Made by a program: the position numbers and the translations under genes
In this document: positions 56,053 through 64,000 of the stretch, piece after piece
How the letters are laid out: every line of letters starts with the position of its first letter
How positions within the stretch are numbered: position 1 is the stretch's first letter
Source: Gammaproteobacteria bacterium
Lineage (GTDB): Bacteria > Pseudomonadota > Gammaproteobacteria > Ga0077554 > Ga007554
Assembly: GCA_021731145.1 (NCBI GenBank)
Contig: JAKFXX010000006.1
Coordinates: 124,001-188,000 of the forward strand
Direction of reading: 5' to 3'
DNA length: 64,000 bases
Notes under the pieces: model-generated
Seen by the model: only the letters and a program-made list of their open reading frames with translations
Databases searched by the model: none
What the model was told of the DNA's origin: nothing

Positions 56053-57222
56053 CTACTCCAGGCTCAGCGTTATACCGGATGATACCGAGGCCACACCCGT
56101 GGCCTTTTCTCCTTCCCCGCTCTCCAGGCTCAATGCGCTTTCCTCGGCTTGCTTGCCCGGACTCTTTTCTTCCAGGCTGATTCGCAGGCGCAGATTATTT
56201 TGCGAATCGGCGTTGCGCAGCGCTTCTTCGAGTGTAATGCGGCCTTCCTTGTAAAGGTGGTATAGCGCGGCATCGAAGGTTCGCATACCGACATTCTCTG
56301 ACTTGGTCATCACCTCCTTGATCTTGTGCATCTCGCCTTTGAGAATCAGGTCGCAGACCAGCGGCGTTCCGAGGAGTATTTCGATGGCGACGGTACGCTT
56401 GCCATCCACGGTGGGGATAAGGCGCTGTGAAATGATGGCGCGGACGTTTAGCGACAAGTCCATCAGCAACTGGTTGCGCCGCTCCTCAGGGAAAAAATTA
56501 ATGATGCGATCCAACGCCTGATTGGCGTTGTTGGCATGAAGGGTTGAAATGGCCAGATGACCTGTCTCGGCGAAGGCGATGGCGTGCTCCATGGTTTCGC
56601 GTTCGCGGATCTCGCCGATGAGAATAACATCAGGTGCCTGGCGTAGCGTATTTTTCAGGGCATCTTCAAAGCTGTCGGTATCCACGCCCACTTCGCGCTG
56701 ATTGACAATGGATTTTTTGTGTTTATGAACGAATTCAATGGGGTCTTCGATGGTGACGATATGCCCGGCGCTGTTGGCGTTCCGGTAATCAATCAAGGAT
56801 GCCAAGGAGGTGGATTTACCTGACCCCGTGCCGCCAACAAAGAGAATCAAACCGCGTTTTTGCATAATCACATTGGTGAGCATGGATGGCAAATTGAGTT
56901 TTGCCATGTCCGGAATATCGACTTTGATATTGCGAACCACCATCGCCACTTGATTGCGCTGCTTGAAGATATTGACGCGGAAACGGCCCACGCCCGGCTC
57001 GGAGATGGCGAGATTCATTTCCGGCTTTTTCTCAAAGGCCATGATCTGTTCCTGATCCATTACCCGGTACGCGATTTCCTTGACCGCATTGGGACGCATC
57101 GTGACAGGCTCAAGAGGGGTAAGTTCGCCCTGGATTTTGGCGCTGGGCGGCGCGCCGGTCGTCAGATAAAGATCCGAAGCGTCTTTCATGACCATGATTT
57201 TCAGGTAATCTTTGAATTCCAT
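56053..57222 (-). CDS. pilU: PilT/PilU-family type IV pilus retraction ATPase
   Basis: The 389-residue ATPase has Walker A VGGTGSGKSTSLASL, the Asp box IVTIEDPIEFVH, Walker B VILIGEIRERETMEHA and HLAISTLHANNANQALDRI. The FMEFKDYLKIMVMKDASDLY start and the long charged C-terminus (SLEEKSPGKQAEESAL) favour PilU over PilT. The frame extends to 57270, but 57222 fits the family start. No other pilus gene is in the window. Confidence 0.9.
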   Translation of the reverse strand: MEFKDYLKIMVMKDASDLYLTTGAPPSAKIQGELTPLEPVTMRPNAVKEIAYRVMDQEQIMAFEKKPEMNLAISEPGVGRFRVNIFKQRNQVAMVVRNIKVDIPDMAKLNLPSMLTNVIMQKRGLILFVGGTGSGKSTSLASLIDYRNANSAGHIVTIEDPIEFVHKHKKSIVNQREVGVDTDSFEDALKNTLRQAPDVILIGEIRERETMEHAIAFAETGHLAISTLHANNANQALDRIINFFPEERRNQLLMDLSLNVRAIISQRLIPTVDGKRTVAIEILLGTPLVCDLILKGEMHKIKEVMTKSENVGMRTFDAALYHLYKEGRITLEEALRNADSQNNLRLRISLEEKSPGKQAEESALSLESGEGEKATGVASVSSGITLSLE

Positions 57223-57384
57223 AAATCCTTCTCCAAAAGCATTCTGCTGGCCTGTTGGGTTATAGTTCAATAAGTATTATCGGCGTGGATGAGGGACAGC
57301 TTAAGCACGGCAAACGAGGTACCCTTGGGGTAAAGTCTCACGTCACCCTGACCTGCATGGCCCATGAAAGAAGCGAGACACACG

Positions 57385-60270
57385 ATGACGGACAACATTA
57401 AACCCCTGCCTGCGGCATTGCAGGCGCGCATTGATGGCTATCTGGAGGCTTTTGCGGAGGCTGCGAACAGCGCGGGCGTCCATATATCCAGCCATGCGGA
57501 GCTGTTGTCGAAGATCCATGAGGCGTGGGCCTACAGCGACTTTGTGGCGCAAAACTGCGTGCGCCATCCGCAAATGCTCGGTGATCTTCTGGACAGCGGC
57601 GACCTGCTCAGGGCCTACCCGCCAGAGGAATACCGGCTCAAGCTCCAGGCTGCCCTTGATGGCGTTCATGATGAAAAGCGTCTCAGTGCTGTGCTGCGCA
57701 TCCTGCGGCGGCGCGAGATGGTGCGTATTGCCTGCCGTGATCTGGCGGGCTGGGCGGAGCTGGAGGAAACGCTACGTGAACAATCGTGGCTGGCGGAGGC
57801 CTGTCTGGATGCTGCCTTGCAACTTCTGCATGACTGGCAGCGCACAGAGTGGGGCAAGCCGCTGGCAGAGGACGGCAGCCCGCAAGCGCTCGTCGTCTTG
57901 GGCATGGGCAAGCTCGGCGGACAGGAGCTGAACTTTTCTTCTGATATTGATCTCATTTTCGCCTACCCCGAAGAAGGCCAGACCGATGGGCCGCGCACCC
58001 TGAGCAATCAGGAATATTTTACGCGTCTTGGCCGGCGCCTGATCAGTGCCATCGGCGATTTCACCGCCGAGGGATTCGTGTTCCGCGTCGATATGCGCCT
58101 GCGCCCTTATGGCGAGAGCGGACCACTCGCCATGAGTTTTGACGCGCTGGAGGAGTATTACCAGACCCATGGGCGCGAATGGGAGCGTTACGCGATGATC
58201 AAGGCGCGCGCCGTGGCCGGTGATATAGCGGCCGGGGAACAGCTTATGCAGCGCCTGCGCCCGTTTGTCTATCGCCGCTACCTGGATTTCGGCACCTTCG
58301 AGGCATTGCGCGAGATGAAGGAAATGATCCGCCGCGAGATCGAGCGCAAAGGGCTACACGGCAACATCAAGCTCGGCTCGGGCGGCATCCGCGAGATCGA
58401 ATTCATCGGCCAGGCCTTCCAGTTGATACGCGGCGGGCGCGAGCCGGAACTGCAGGAGCGGCAGATCCTGCGCGTGCTGACACTACTCGCCAGCCGCAGT
58501 GATTTGCCAGAGTACGTCACGCATGCATTAACTGTAGCCTATGTGTTCTTGCGCCGCACCGAAAACCGTCTGCAGGAATTCGCCGATCAACAGACCCATA
58601 CTCTGCCGACGGACGATGTGGGCCGCCTGCGCCTGGCGGCTTCGATGGGGCATGATGATTGGGCGGCTTTTTCGCGTGCGCTTGAAAAGCATACGCGTGT
58701 GGTCCATGAGCATTTCGAACAAGTCTTCGCCGCGCCTCAAACGGCCGAGACACGCGCCGAAACCGGGACTCCTGATCTCGCCGCCGTCTGGCGCGGTGCC
58801 TTGGATGAATCCCAGGCACGCGCCGCCCTCCAAGCCACGGGATTTGCCGACACCGAAGAGGCACTGCGTCTGTGCGCACGCCTGCGCGAAGGCCATACCT
58901 ACCGCGCCCTGAGCGCCCAGGGCCGCGAGCGCATGGATCGCCTGATGCCGTTGCTGCTCGGCGCGGTAACCATGACCCTTCAGCCCGCCGTTACGCTGCT
59001 GCGCCTGACCAGCCTGTTGGAGGCCGTCGCCCGGCGCACTGCATACCTGGCGCTGCTGGTGGAGAATCCACTGGCGCTATCGCAACTGGTCAAGTTATGC
59101 GCTGCGAGCCCCTGGCTTGCCAGCCTGCTCACCCGCCATCCGCTACTGCTTGATGAATTGCTTGACCCACGCAGCCTTTATACACCGCTGGGCCGGACAG
59201 AGCTGGAACACGATCTGCGTGTGCGCCTGCACGCCATTCCACCTGATGATCTGGAACAACAGATGGAGGCATTGCGCCAGATCAAGCAGGCCGCCGTGCT
59301 GCACGTGGCTGCGGCGGATGTGGCTGGCGCGATGCCGCTGATGGTGGTGAGCGACCATCTCACCGAAATCGCCGAAGTGATGCTGGAGCAGGTGTTGGCA
59401 CTCGCGTGGCACCACCTCACAGAGCGCCATGGCCGCCCTCAGTGCAAAAACGATGGGCAAATCCGCGAGCCTGGCTTTGCCATCGTCGGCTATGGCAAGC
59501 TGGGCGGCATCGAACTGAGCTACGGTTCCGATCTGGACCTGGTGTTCCTGCACGACAGCGCGGGTGAAGAACAATACACGACCGGCCCCAAAGTCATCGA
59601 CAACGCGGTGTTTTTCGCCCGCCTCGGGCAGCGTATCATCCACATCCTCAACACCCAGACACCGGCGGGCGTGCTCTACGAGGTGGATACGCGGCTACGC
59701 CCGAGCGGTGCCGCCGGTCTTCTGGTAAGCGACTTGGAGGCTTATGCTGCTTATCAACGCAGCCAGGCCTGGACCTGGGAGCACCAGGCGCTGGTGCGGG
59801 CGCGGGTAGTGGCCGGGAATGACGAGATTAACGAACTTTTTACCACCTTGCGCCACGAAATTCTGTCGCGCCGCCGCGATGCCACCACGCTGCGCCGCGA
59901 GGTACGCGAGATGCGCGAACGCATGCGCCGCGAACTCGCCAGCCGTAAACCCGGCTGTTTCGACCTCAAACAGCACCCGGGAGGTATCGCGGACATCGAA
60001 TTTATGGTCCAATATGGGGTTTTGGCTTGGGCCTGCGATCACCCCGCGCTACTGCGTTTTACCGACAATATCCGCCAGTTACAGGGTTTTCTTGACGCCG
60101 GATTGATGCCGGAAGCGGATGTGCGGCTACTGAGCGATGCCTACCGCGCCTACCGCGCGGCCATGCACCGCCTCACCTTGCAGGATGAACCGGCAGTGGT
60201 GGCCGACAGCGAGTTTCGGGAGTATCGGGACGGGGTTGAGGGAATCTGGCGCAGGATGATGGAAGGGTGA
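57385..60270 (+). CDS. glnE: Bifunctional glutamine synthetase adenylyltransferase/deadenylase
   Basis: GlnE adds or removes AMP on glutamine synthetase in response to PII. The 961-residue protein has two nucleotidyltransferase domains: LGMGKLGGQELNFSSDIDLI (about 175-195, deadenylase half) and VGYGKLGGIELSYGSDLDLV (about 700-720, adenylylase half). Both retain the GS-D-D motif. A start at 57364 is equally open, but MTDNIKPLPAALQARID looks more natural. It is followed by ilvE after 28 nt. Confidence 0.95.
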   Translation: MTDNIKPLPAALQARIDGYLEAFAEAANSAGVHISSHAELLSKIHEAWAYSDFVAQNCVRHPQMLGDLLDSGDLLRAYPPEEYRLKLQAALDGVHDEKRLSAVLRILRRREMVRIACRDLAGWAELEETLREQSWLAEACLDAALQLLHDWQRTEWGKPLAEDGSPQALVVLGMGKLGGQELNFSSDIDLIFAYPEEGQTDGPRTLSNQEYFTRLGRRLISAIGDFTAEGFVFRVDMRLRPYGESGPLAMSFDALEEYYQTHGREWERYAMIKARAVAGDIAAGEQLMQRLRPFVYRRYLDFGTFEALREMKEMIRREIERKGLHGNIKLGSGGIREIEFIGQAFQLIRGGREPELQERQILRVLTLLASRSDLPEYVTHALTVAYVFLRRTENRLQEFADQQTHTLPTDDVGRLRLAASMGHDDWAAFSRALEKHTRVVHEHFEQVFAAPQTAETRAETGTPDLAAVWRGALDESQARAALQATGFADTEEALRLCARLREGHTYRALSAQGRERMDRLMPLLLGAVTMTLQPAVTLLRLTSLLEAVARRTAYLALLVENPLALSQLVKLCAASPWLASLLTRHPLLLDELLDPRSLYTPLGRTELEHDLRVRLHAIPPDDLEQQMEALRQIKQAAVLHVAAADVAGAMPLMVVSDHLTEIAEVMLEQVLALAWHHLTERHGRPQCKNDGQIREPGFAIVGYGKLGGIELSYGSDLDLVFLHDSAGEEQYTTGPKVIDNAVFFARLGQRIIHILNTQTPAGVLYEVDTRLRPSGAAGLLVSDLEAYAAYQRSQAWTWEHQALVRARVVAGNDEINELFTTLRHEILSRRRDATTLRREVREMRERMRRELASRKPGCFDLKQHPGGIADIEFMVQYGVLAWACDHPALLRFTDNIRQLQGFLDAGLMPEADVRLLSDAYRAYRAAMHRLTLQDEPAVVADSEFREYRDGVEGIWRRMMEG

Positions 60271-60298
60271 TGGTTTATTCTGAAGGAGCGCATTACCG

Positions 60299-61219
60299 AT
60301 GACAATGGATGACCGTGACGGCGTGATCTGGCTGGACGGTGCAATGGTCCCCTGGCGCGAGGCGAAGGTGCATGTGCTTACGCACACCCTGCACTACGGC
60401 ATGGGGGTGTTCGAGGGCGTGCGCGCCTATCAAACCAGCCAGGGCGCGGCGATTTTCCGGCTTGACGCCCACACCAACCGGTTGTTCCGCTCCGCGCATA
60501 TCATGGGCATGGCTATGCCCTACGACAAAGCCGCGCTCAACGAGGCCACCCGCGCGGTGGTGCGTGAGAATGGCCTGGATTCGTGCTACATCCGACCCAT
60601 GTGCTTTTATGGCGCCGAGGGCATGGGGCTGCGTGCAGACAACCTGAAGGTGCATGTCATGATCGCGGCCTGGCCGTGGGGCGCCTATCTGGGCGCGGAA
60701 AACATGGAGAAGGGCCTGCGCGTGAAGACCTCATCTTTCACACGCCATCATGTCAACATCACCATGTGCAAGGCCAAGGCCAACGGCAACTACATCAACT
60801 CGATGCTGGCCTTGCGCGAGGCGCTGTCATGCGGTTGCGACGAAGCCCTGCTGCTCGATGCCGAGGGTTATGTATCCGAAGGCAGCAGCGAAAACATCTT
60901 CATCATACGCGACGGCATGCTCTATACGCCCGAACTGACCTCCGCGCTGGACGGCATCACCCGCGATACCCTCTTTACCCTGGCTGCCGAGATCGGCCTG
61001 CCGGTGCATGAAAAACGCATCACCCGTGATGAAGTGTATATTGCTGATGAGGCGTTCTTCACCGGCACCGCCGCCGAGGTAACACCGATCCGCGAAGTGG
61101 ACGGTCGCGCCATCGGCAGCGGCAGCCGCGGGCCCATCACCGAGCGTTTGCAGACGCTCTATTTCGATCAGGTGCATGGGCGCCGGGAAGATCATCCCGA
61201 ATGGCTAACTTTGGTGTAA
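60299..61219 (+). CDS. ilvE: Branched-chain amino acid aminotransferase
   Basis: The 306-residue fold IV PLP enzyme catalyses the last step of leucine, isoleucine and valine synthesis. Features are HTLHYGMGVFEGVRAYQTSQ, the region with the PLP lysine (TMCKAKANGNYINSMLA), DAEGYVSEGSSENIFIIRDG and FFTGTAAEVTPIREVDGRAI. The glnE-ilvE-zinc finger-waaF order is common in proteobacteria. Confidence 0.96.
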   Translation: MTMDDRDGVIWLDGAMVPWREAKVHVLTHTLHYGMGVFEGVRAYQTSQGAAIFRLDAHTNRLFRSAHIMGMAMPYDKAALNEATRAVVRENGLDSCYIRPMCFYGAEGMGLRADNLKVHVMIAAWPWGAYLGAENMEKGLRVKTSSFTRHHVNITMCKAKANGNYINSMLALREALSCGCDEALLLDAEGYVSEGSSENIFIIRDGMLYTPELTSALDGITRDTLFTLAAEIGLPVHEKRITRDEVYIADEAFFTGTAAEVTPIREVDGRAIGSGSRGPITERLQTLYFDQVHGRREDHPEWLTLV

Positions 61220-61232
61220 CAAGGAGAATCGA

Positions 61233-61448
61233 GTGTCACAGCACAATACCGCCGCTTCCAGTCAGACCAAGCACATCGAACCCAATGCACAGAACCACTA
61301 CGAGGTTACGCGCGCCGACCTGCCCCTGCATTGCCCGATGGACAGCATGAGCCTGTGGAATTCCCACCCGCGCGTATCCCTGCCGATTGAGGCGACGGGC
61401 AAGGCGAAGTGCCCCTATTGCGGGGCGGAATATGCACTCAAGGATTAA
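61233..61448 (+). CDS. Zinc-finger (zf-CHCC) domain protein
   Basis: The 71-residue protein has a C-terminal NDUFS6-like zinc finger: LHCPMDSMSLWNSHPRV with the Cys and His ligands, then KCPYCGAEYAL. The start is GTG at 61233 after AAGGAGAATC, 13 nt behind ilvE. The function is unknown. Confidence 0.9.
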   Translation: MSQHNTAASSQTKHIEPNAQNHYEVTRADLPLHCPMDSMSLWNSHPRVSLPIEATGKAKCPYCGAEYALKD

Positions 61449-61478
61449 ACGGCCAATGCACAGGGAAGAGCTGCCGTG

Positions 61479-61568
61479 TGTAGGTTGGGTCAAGGAGCAA
61501 AAGCTCCGGACCCAACGAATCATAGCCTGGCGTAATGTTGGGTCCGCTTCGCTTGACCCAACCTACGT
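61479..61568. repeat. 90-bp intergenic repeat with two GGTTGGGTC hairpins
   Basis: GTAGGTTGGGTCAAG at the left and CTTGACCCAACCTAC at the right are exact complements. Each arm also pairs with an inner copy (GGACCCAA and TTGGGTCC), so two smaller hairpins are possible. It fills the gap between the zinc-finger gene and waaF. Confidence 0.8.
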
Positions 61569-61621
61569 TAAGTGAACAGTGTTGCACTTAACCCGTATGT
61601 TTCATTTGTGACGCACGCGCG

Positions 61622-62653
61622 ATGTCAGCAATATTAGTCGTCGGCCCGTCCTGGGTGGGCGACATGGTGATGGCGCAGAGTTTATTCAAAACACTGAAGC
61701 AGCGTTCACCGGAGTCGCCCATCGACGTGCTGGCACCGGCCTGGAGCGAGGCCCTGACAACACGCATGCCCGAGGTGCGGCGCTCCATCGTGATGCCGCT
61801 GGGGCATGGTCAGTTGCAACTGCGTGAGCGCTATCGGCTCGGGCGTGACCTGCGAGCGGCGGGCTATGGACAGGCCATTGTATTGCCCAACTCCTGGAAG
61901 TCCGCGTTGATTCCCTTTTTCGCTGGAATCCCGCGCCGCACCGGTTATCTGGGCGAGGCGCGGTGGGGACTGCTCAACGATGTGCGGCGCCTTGATAAAT
62001 CCGCCTTGCCGATGACTGTGCAGCGTTTTGTTGCTTTGGGACTTGAGCCGGGACAACCTCTCACCAAATCGCAACCAACTCCTGCACTGACCGTAACTCA
62101 ATCATCCGTGACTCAGGCTGCTCAGCGCTTGCAACTAGAGATCGACCCGCGACCGATACTTGCCCTCTGCCCAGGCGCCGAATTTGGCGCGGCCAAGCGC
62201 TGGCCACAGGAATATTACGCCGAGGTTGCGAAATCCCTGATAGCACGTGGCTGGCAGGTCTGGCTGTTCGGCTCGGATAAAGATACCTCCATCACCGACG
62301 CGATCAATCGTGAGACAGACGCAGCCTGTATCGATCTGGCGGGCCGCACCACGCTGGCCGAAGCGGTCGATTTGCTATCGCTGGCCACCTTGGTCGTGAG
62401 CAACGACTCCGGCCTGATGCACGTGGCCGCAGCGCTGGGACGCAAGCTGGTCGCGATTTATGGTTCATCCGACCCCGGCTTCACCCCGCCGCTGAGCGAC
62501 ACGGCGCGCATCCTGCGCTTGGACCTGGAATGCAGCCCTTGTTTTCAACGCGAGTGCCCGCTGGGACATCTGAAATGCCTGCGGGAGCTGTCACCCGAGC
62601 GGGTGCTCCAGGTGTCGCAAGAAATTCCTTGGCAAAAGGCATCCCCATGTTAG
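61622..62653 (+). CDS. waaF: ADP-heptose:LPS heptosyltransferase II
   Basis: The 343-residue GT9 enzyme adds the second heptose to the LPS inner core. It starts ILVVGPSWVGDMVMAQSLFK and has LCPGAEFGAAKRWPQEYYAE and VVSNDSGLMHVAAALGRKLV, then the cysteine-rich CSPCFQRECPLGHLKCL typical of WaaF. It overlaps the next glycosyltransferase by 7 nt. Confidence 0.95.
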   Translation: MSAILVVGPSWVGDMVMAQSLFKTLKQRSPESPIDVLAPAWSEALTTRMPEVRRSIVMPLGHGQLQLRERYRLGRDLRAAGYGQAIVLPNSWKSALIPFFAGIPRRTGYLGEARWGLLNDVRRLDKSALPMTVQRFVALGLEPGQPLTKSQPTPALTVTQSSVTQAAQRLQLEIDPRPILALCPGAEFGAAKRWPQEYYAEVAKSLIARGWQVWLFGSDKDTSITDAINRETDAACIDLAGRTTLAEAVDLLSLATLVVSNDSGLMHVAAALGRKLVAIYGSSDPGFTPPLSDTARILRLDLECSPCFQRECPLGHLKCLRELSPERVLQVSQEIPWQKASPC

Positions 62654-63513
62654 TGAGCGGTTTTACCTTTATCCGCAACGGCTCCATGCTCGGCTATCCT
62701 TACGAGGAAAGCATCCGGTCGGCCCTTGCTTTGTGCGATGAGTTTGTAATTGCTGTCGGCAAGAGCGATGACGACACGCTCGAACGCCTGCGCGCCATCG
62801 GCGATCCCAGGCTGCGCATCATAGAAACGACCTGGAATGAAAAGATGGCCGACCGCGGCTATGTATACGCCCAGCAGAAGATGATCGCACAGTTCAATTG
62901 CCGGGGCGACTGGGCCTTCTATCTCGAAGGCGACGAGGTGCTGCATGAAGCCGATATCCCCGCGCTGCGCGAGCGTCTTTTGCAGTTGCGCAACGATCCA
63001 GAGGTAGAGTCCCTGGTATTCGACTATCACCACTTTTACGGCAGCCCGCAGTGGGTGGCTATCGGCCCCGGCTGGTACCGCCGCGCTCCGCGCATCATTC
63101 GCAACAGTGTGCGCAATTATTCCCCCGACGGCCTGTTCTTCGTAGTGATGGACAAAAACAAGCGCGGCCGCTATCCACGCGCCGCGCTTGCCGGCGCAAC
63201 CATCTATCACTACGGCCACGTGCGCCCGCACCAGCGCATGCAGGAAAAATTGCGTCAGGTGAGCCGTTACTGGGGCCATCAGCCGCCCGCGTTTGATGCC
63301 TATGCGATCGACCCCTTGGTCATCCGCCGCTTTGCGGGCAACCATCCGGCGATAATGGCCGACTGGCTGGCCAACGAGGCCGAGCGTGAATTTACGCCGC
63401 CCCTGCAGTACCGGCCGACCCGGCGTGACCGCCGCCACCGTGTACTGATGCGCCTGGAACGCTGGTTTGGACTGGATTTCAGCAAAAAACATTTCCGTCT
63501 GGTGAGAAAATAA
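62647..63513 (+). CDS. GT2-like glycosyltransferase, probable LPS core
   Basis: The 288-residue cytosolic protein begins MLVSGFTFIRNGSMLGYPYE and has a GT-A fold: FVIAVGKSDDDTLERL, then the metal-binding-type WAFYLEGDEVLHEADIP. It has no membrane segment. It overlaps waaF by 7 nt and precedes an O-antigen ligase-like gene, so a role in LPS or surface glycan assembly is likely. The sugar is unknown. The upstream extension to 62530 lies within waaF. Confidence 0.82.
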   Translation: MLVSGFTFIRNGSMLGYPYEESIRSALALCDEFVIAVGKSDDDTLERLRAIGDPRLRIIETTWNEKMADRGYVYAQQKMIAQFNCRGDWAFYLEGDEVLHEADIPALRERLLQLRNDPEVESLVFDYHHFYGSPQWVAIGPGWYRRAPRIIRNSVRNYSPDGLFFVVMDKNKRGRYPRAALAGATIYHYGHVRPHQRMQEKLRQVSRYWGHQPPAFDAYAIDPLVIRRFAGNHPAIMADWLANEAEREFTPPLQYRPTRRDRRHRVLMRLERWFGLDFSKKHFRLVRK

Positions 63514-63518
63514 AGATC

Positions 63519-64000
63519 ATGACGGGACTGACCTTCGCCCGCACTATGGACAACGCCGCCAAGACGATGGCGGTGTTTACCGCCGTGGCACTGCTGCTGC
63601 CAGCCGCCTGGGTCAATATCTCGCTGGCGCTGTTCCTGCTCTTCTGGATGGCGGGCGGGAACTGGCGGGAGAAGCTTGCCCGAGTGCGCGCCAACGCCCT
63701 CACCCCCTGGGTGCTGGCCCTGTTTGCACTCTTTGCCATCGGCCTCACCTACACCAGCGCCAGCCAGGAGCTGGCCCTGGAGATTTTTGGCAAGTACGCC
63801 AAGCTGCTCTACATCCCATTGCTGTTCTCGGTGTTTTACGAGCCCGCCTGGCAACGACGCGCTTATTACACCTTCCTGACAGCCATGATTGTCAGCCTCC
63901 TGCTGTCCTACGGGCAACTCCTCGGCTGGGTGCCGCTCGGGCCGCCGGGACAGGATTACACCCTGTTCAAGGGCCGGATCGCCTTCGGGTTGTTCCTGGC
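63519..64000 (+). CDS. O-antigen ligase family membrane protein, 5' part
   Basis: Only the first 160 codons are in the window; the frame is open at the edge. Visible are several membrane helices (AVFTAVALLLPAAWVNISLA, WVLALFALFAIGLTYTS, FLTAMIVSLLLSYGQLLGW) in the pattern of WaaL/RfaL-type ligases, which attach O-antigen to the lipid A core. The catalytic loop lies outside. It starts 5 nt after the glycosyltransferase stop. Confidence 0.78.
   Translation, partial: MTGLTFARTMDNAAKTMAVFTAVALLLPAAWVNISLALFLLFWMAGGNWREKLARVRANALTPWVLALFALFAIGLTYTSASQELALEIFGKYAKLLYIPLLFSVFYEPAWQRRAYYTFLTAMIVSLLLSYGQLLGWVPLGPPGQDYTLFKGRIAFGLFL

Overview
The window (about 56% coding on the plus strand, GC-rich, tightly packed, Gram-negative) looks like a chromosomal segment of a gammaproteobacterium, possibly from the sulfur-oxidising/Chromatiales-type lineages. 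The reasons are heptosyltransferase WaaF, PilU, GlnE, RlmKL, a YgfB/UPF0149 protein, the order cutA-dsbD-tlpA-aroQ-accBC-prmA, a groESL operon under a perfect CIRCE operator, and short TGTAGGGTGG...CCACCCTACA palindromic repeats between genes. The taxonomic placement is inference. A 16S gene is not present.

Region 1 (1-14446) is a long one-strand cobalamin cluster. It runs cbiD (cut by the window edge), cbiET, cbiL, cbiG (split in two genes), cbiH/cobJ, a thioredoxin-like [2Fe-2S] protein, a CysG-BluB fusion, cbiB, cobD, cobQ, cobU, cobT, cobC and cobS. The corrin ring genes are of the cobalt-early (anaerobic) type, yet the lower ligand is supplied by BluB, an oxygen-requiring enzyme. Two unusual fusions stand out: the CobJ-type methyltransferase carries a C-terminal domain resembling the heme-binding ChuX/HutX fold, and siroheme synthase is fused to BluB. 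cobQ also contains a 51-nt in-frame insertion related to a second one inside the rep helicase gene at 32.8 kb.

Region 2 (14447-28798): a Fic protein, a degenerate RAYT transposase, groESL, cutA-dsbD-tlpA, aroQ, accB-accC-prmA, a DUF3426 protein, a second [2Fe-2S] protein, a NodIJ-type ABC exporter, rplM-rpsI and tRNA-Gln(CUG).

Region 3 (28799-34612) begins with 1.1 kb of decayed mobile DNA: an IS1634-type transposase remnant interrupted by a roughly 256-bp element with inverted ends. It is followed by pterin dehydratase, a PEP-CTERM protein, Rep helicase, a DUF3025 protein and a truncated hemoglobin.

Region 4 (34651-50265) is mostly housekeeping: a YchJ-like protein, a membrane-lipid module (LpxH-like phosphatase, GT4 glycosyltransferase, DgkA), rlmKL, a REC-GGDEF regulator, rnt, pyrC, rsgA, a YgfB-like protein, and carbon metabolism genes (malic enzyme, malate dehydrogenase, DUF504, beta-CASP nuclease, citrate synthase).

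Region 5 (50266-56047) is more accessory: a Phd/VapC pair, a HigBA-like pair whose toxin appears internally deleted, an integrase remnant, a chemoreceptor, and a three-gene periplasmic redox operon (diheme peroxidase, cupredoxin, diheme cytochrome c). Region 6 (56053-64000) holds pilU, glnE, ilvE, a zinc-finger protein, waaF, a glycosyltransferase and the start of an O-antigen ligase-like gene. All functions are assigned from sequence motifs read by eye; no database search was possible.
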